Shown: positions 6,376 through 6,476 of the stretch, piece after piece | Position numbering within the stretch: position 1 is the first letter of the stretch | Layout of the letters: each line of letters starts with the position of its first letter | Assembly: GCA_003533545.1 (NCBI GenBank) | Contig: DQEK01000149.1 | Span: 1-6,476 of the forward strand | Reading direction: 5' to 3' | From: Acidobacteriota bacterium | Lineage (GTDB): Bacteria; Acidobacteriota; Vicinamibacteria; Vicinamibacterales; UBA8438 | Length of the DNA stretch: 6,476 bases | Position numbers and translations under genes: made by a program | Notes under the pieces: model-generated | Database searches by the model: none | Seen by the model: the letters and a program-made list of their open reading frames with translations, nothing else | What the model was told of the DNA's origin: nothing

Positions 6376-6408
6376 GTTAGTGTCTGCAGACGGCCGGACA
6401 CTGATTTT
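6376..6408 (+). terminator. Probable intrinsic terminator of pncB
   Basis: AGTGTCTG at 6379-6386 pairs with CGGACACT at 6395-6402 (seven Watson-Crick pairs and one G-T) around an 8-base loop. Three further weak pairs are possible at the base. GATTTTAC follows directly, giving a T4 run at 6405-6408. The site lies about 60 bases after the pncB stop and before the next possible start. The T-tract is short, so termination may be partial. Confidence 0.5.
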
Positions 6409-6446
6409 ACAGTGCTGATGCTGCTGTCGCTTCTGGATTGATTTCT

Positions 6447-6476
6447 ATGGCTAACAACCCGTATTTGTTGGCCTGT
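6447..6476 (+). CDS. Possible start of the next gene, truncated by the window edge
   Basis: An ATG at 6447 opens ten codons (MANNPYLLAC) that run off the right edge. The frame is open upstream to a TGA at 6402-6404, so longer GTG or TTG starts cannot be excluded. A weak GGA at 6435-6437 sits nine bases before the ATG. It lies about 130 bases after pncB, beyond the probable terminator, so it is likely a separate transcription unit. Ten residues are too few to name a function. Confidence 0.3.
   Translation, partial: MANNPYLLAC

Noticed and set aside
6418..6441. A seven-codon ORF (MLLSLLD) just before the possible next gene, like a leader peptide
   Set aside because: It has no ribosome binding site, no codon signature of an attenuator and no downstream anti-terminator pair, so chance explains it.

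Overview
The window reads as a piece of chromosome from an uncultured, moderately GC-rich bacterium. It has two parts that meet tail to tail. The cytochrome b half and the very large multiheme cytochrome c resemble, from memory, bc-type quinol oxidoreductases seen in Acidobacteriota, Planctomycetota, Verrucomicrobiota and similar phyla. A phylum cannot be fixed from these genes alone. No IS element, phage gene, CRISPR array, tRNA or rRNA is visible.

Left part, 99-4049, plus strand: two genes 30 bp apart that look like the distal end of a respiratory operon. The first encodes the C-terminal half of a split cytochrome b (358 aa, about eight membrane helices). The second encodes a 947-aa membrane-anchored protein with a long coiled-coil stalk and eight CXXCH haem sites. 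The Rieske protein and the N-terminal, haem-bearing half of cytochrome b are not here and probably lie just upstream. Together they would oxidise (mena)quinol at the membrane and pass electrons down a built-in chain of c haems.

Middle, 4050-4165: a short convergent intergenic spacer with inverted repeats but no clear terminator.

Right part, 4166-6315: pncA (nicotinamidase, minus strand) and pncB (nicotinate phosphoribosyltransferase, plus strand) point away from each other across a 176-bp gap. That gap holds a perfect 12-bp palindrome. The two enzymes perform consecutive steps of NAD salvage (nicotinamide to nicotinate to nicotinate mononucleotide), so shared control from the gap is plausible. 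pncB is followed by a branched hairpin and a probable intrinsic terminator. The first ten codons of a possible next gene run off the right edge.

The least ordinary item is the octahaem cytochrome subunit. It joins a signal anchor, a coiled-coil stalk, a His-rich three-haem block and five tandem His/Met-type cytochrome modules. I see no convincing evidence of a wholly new system.
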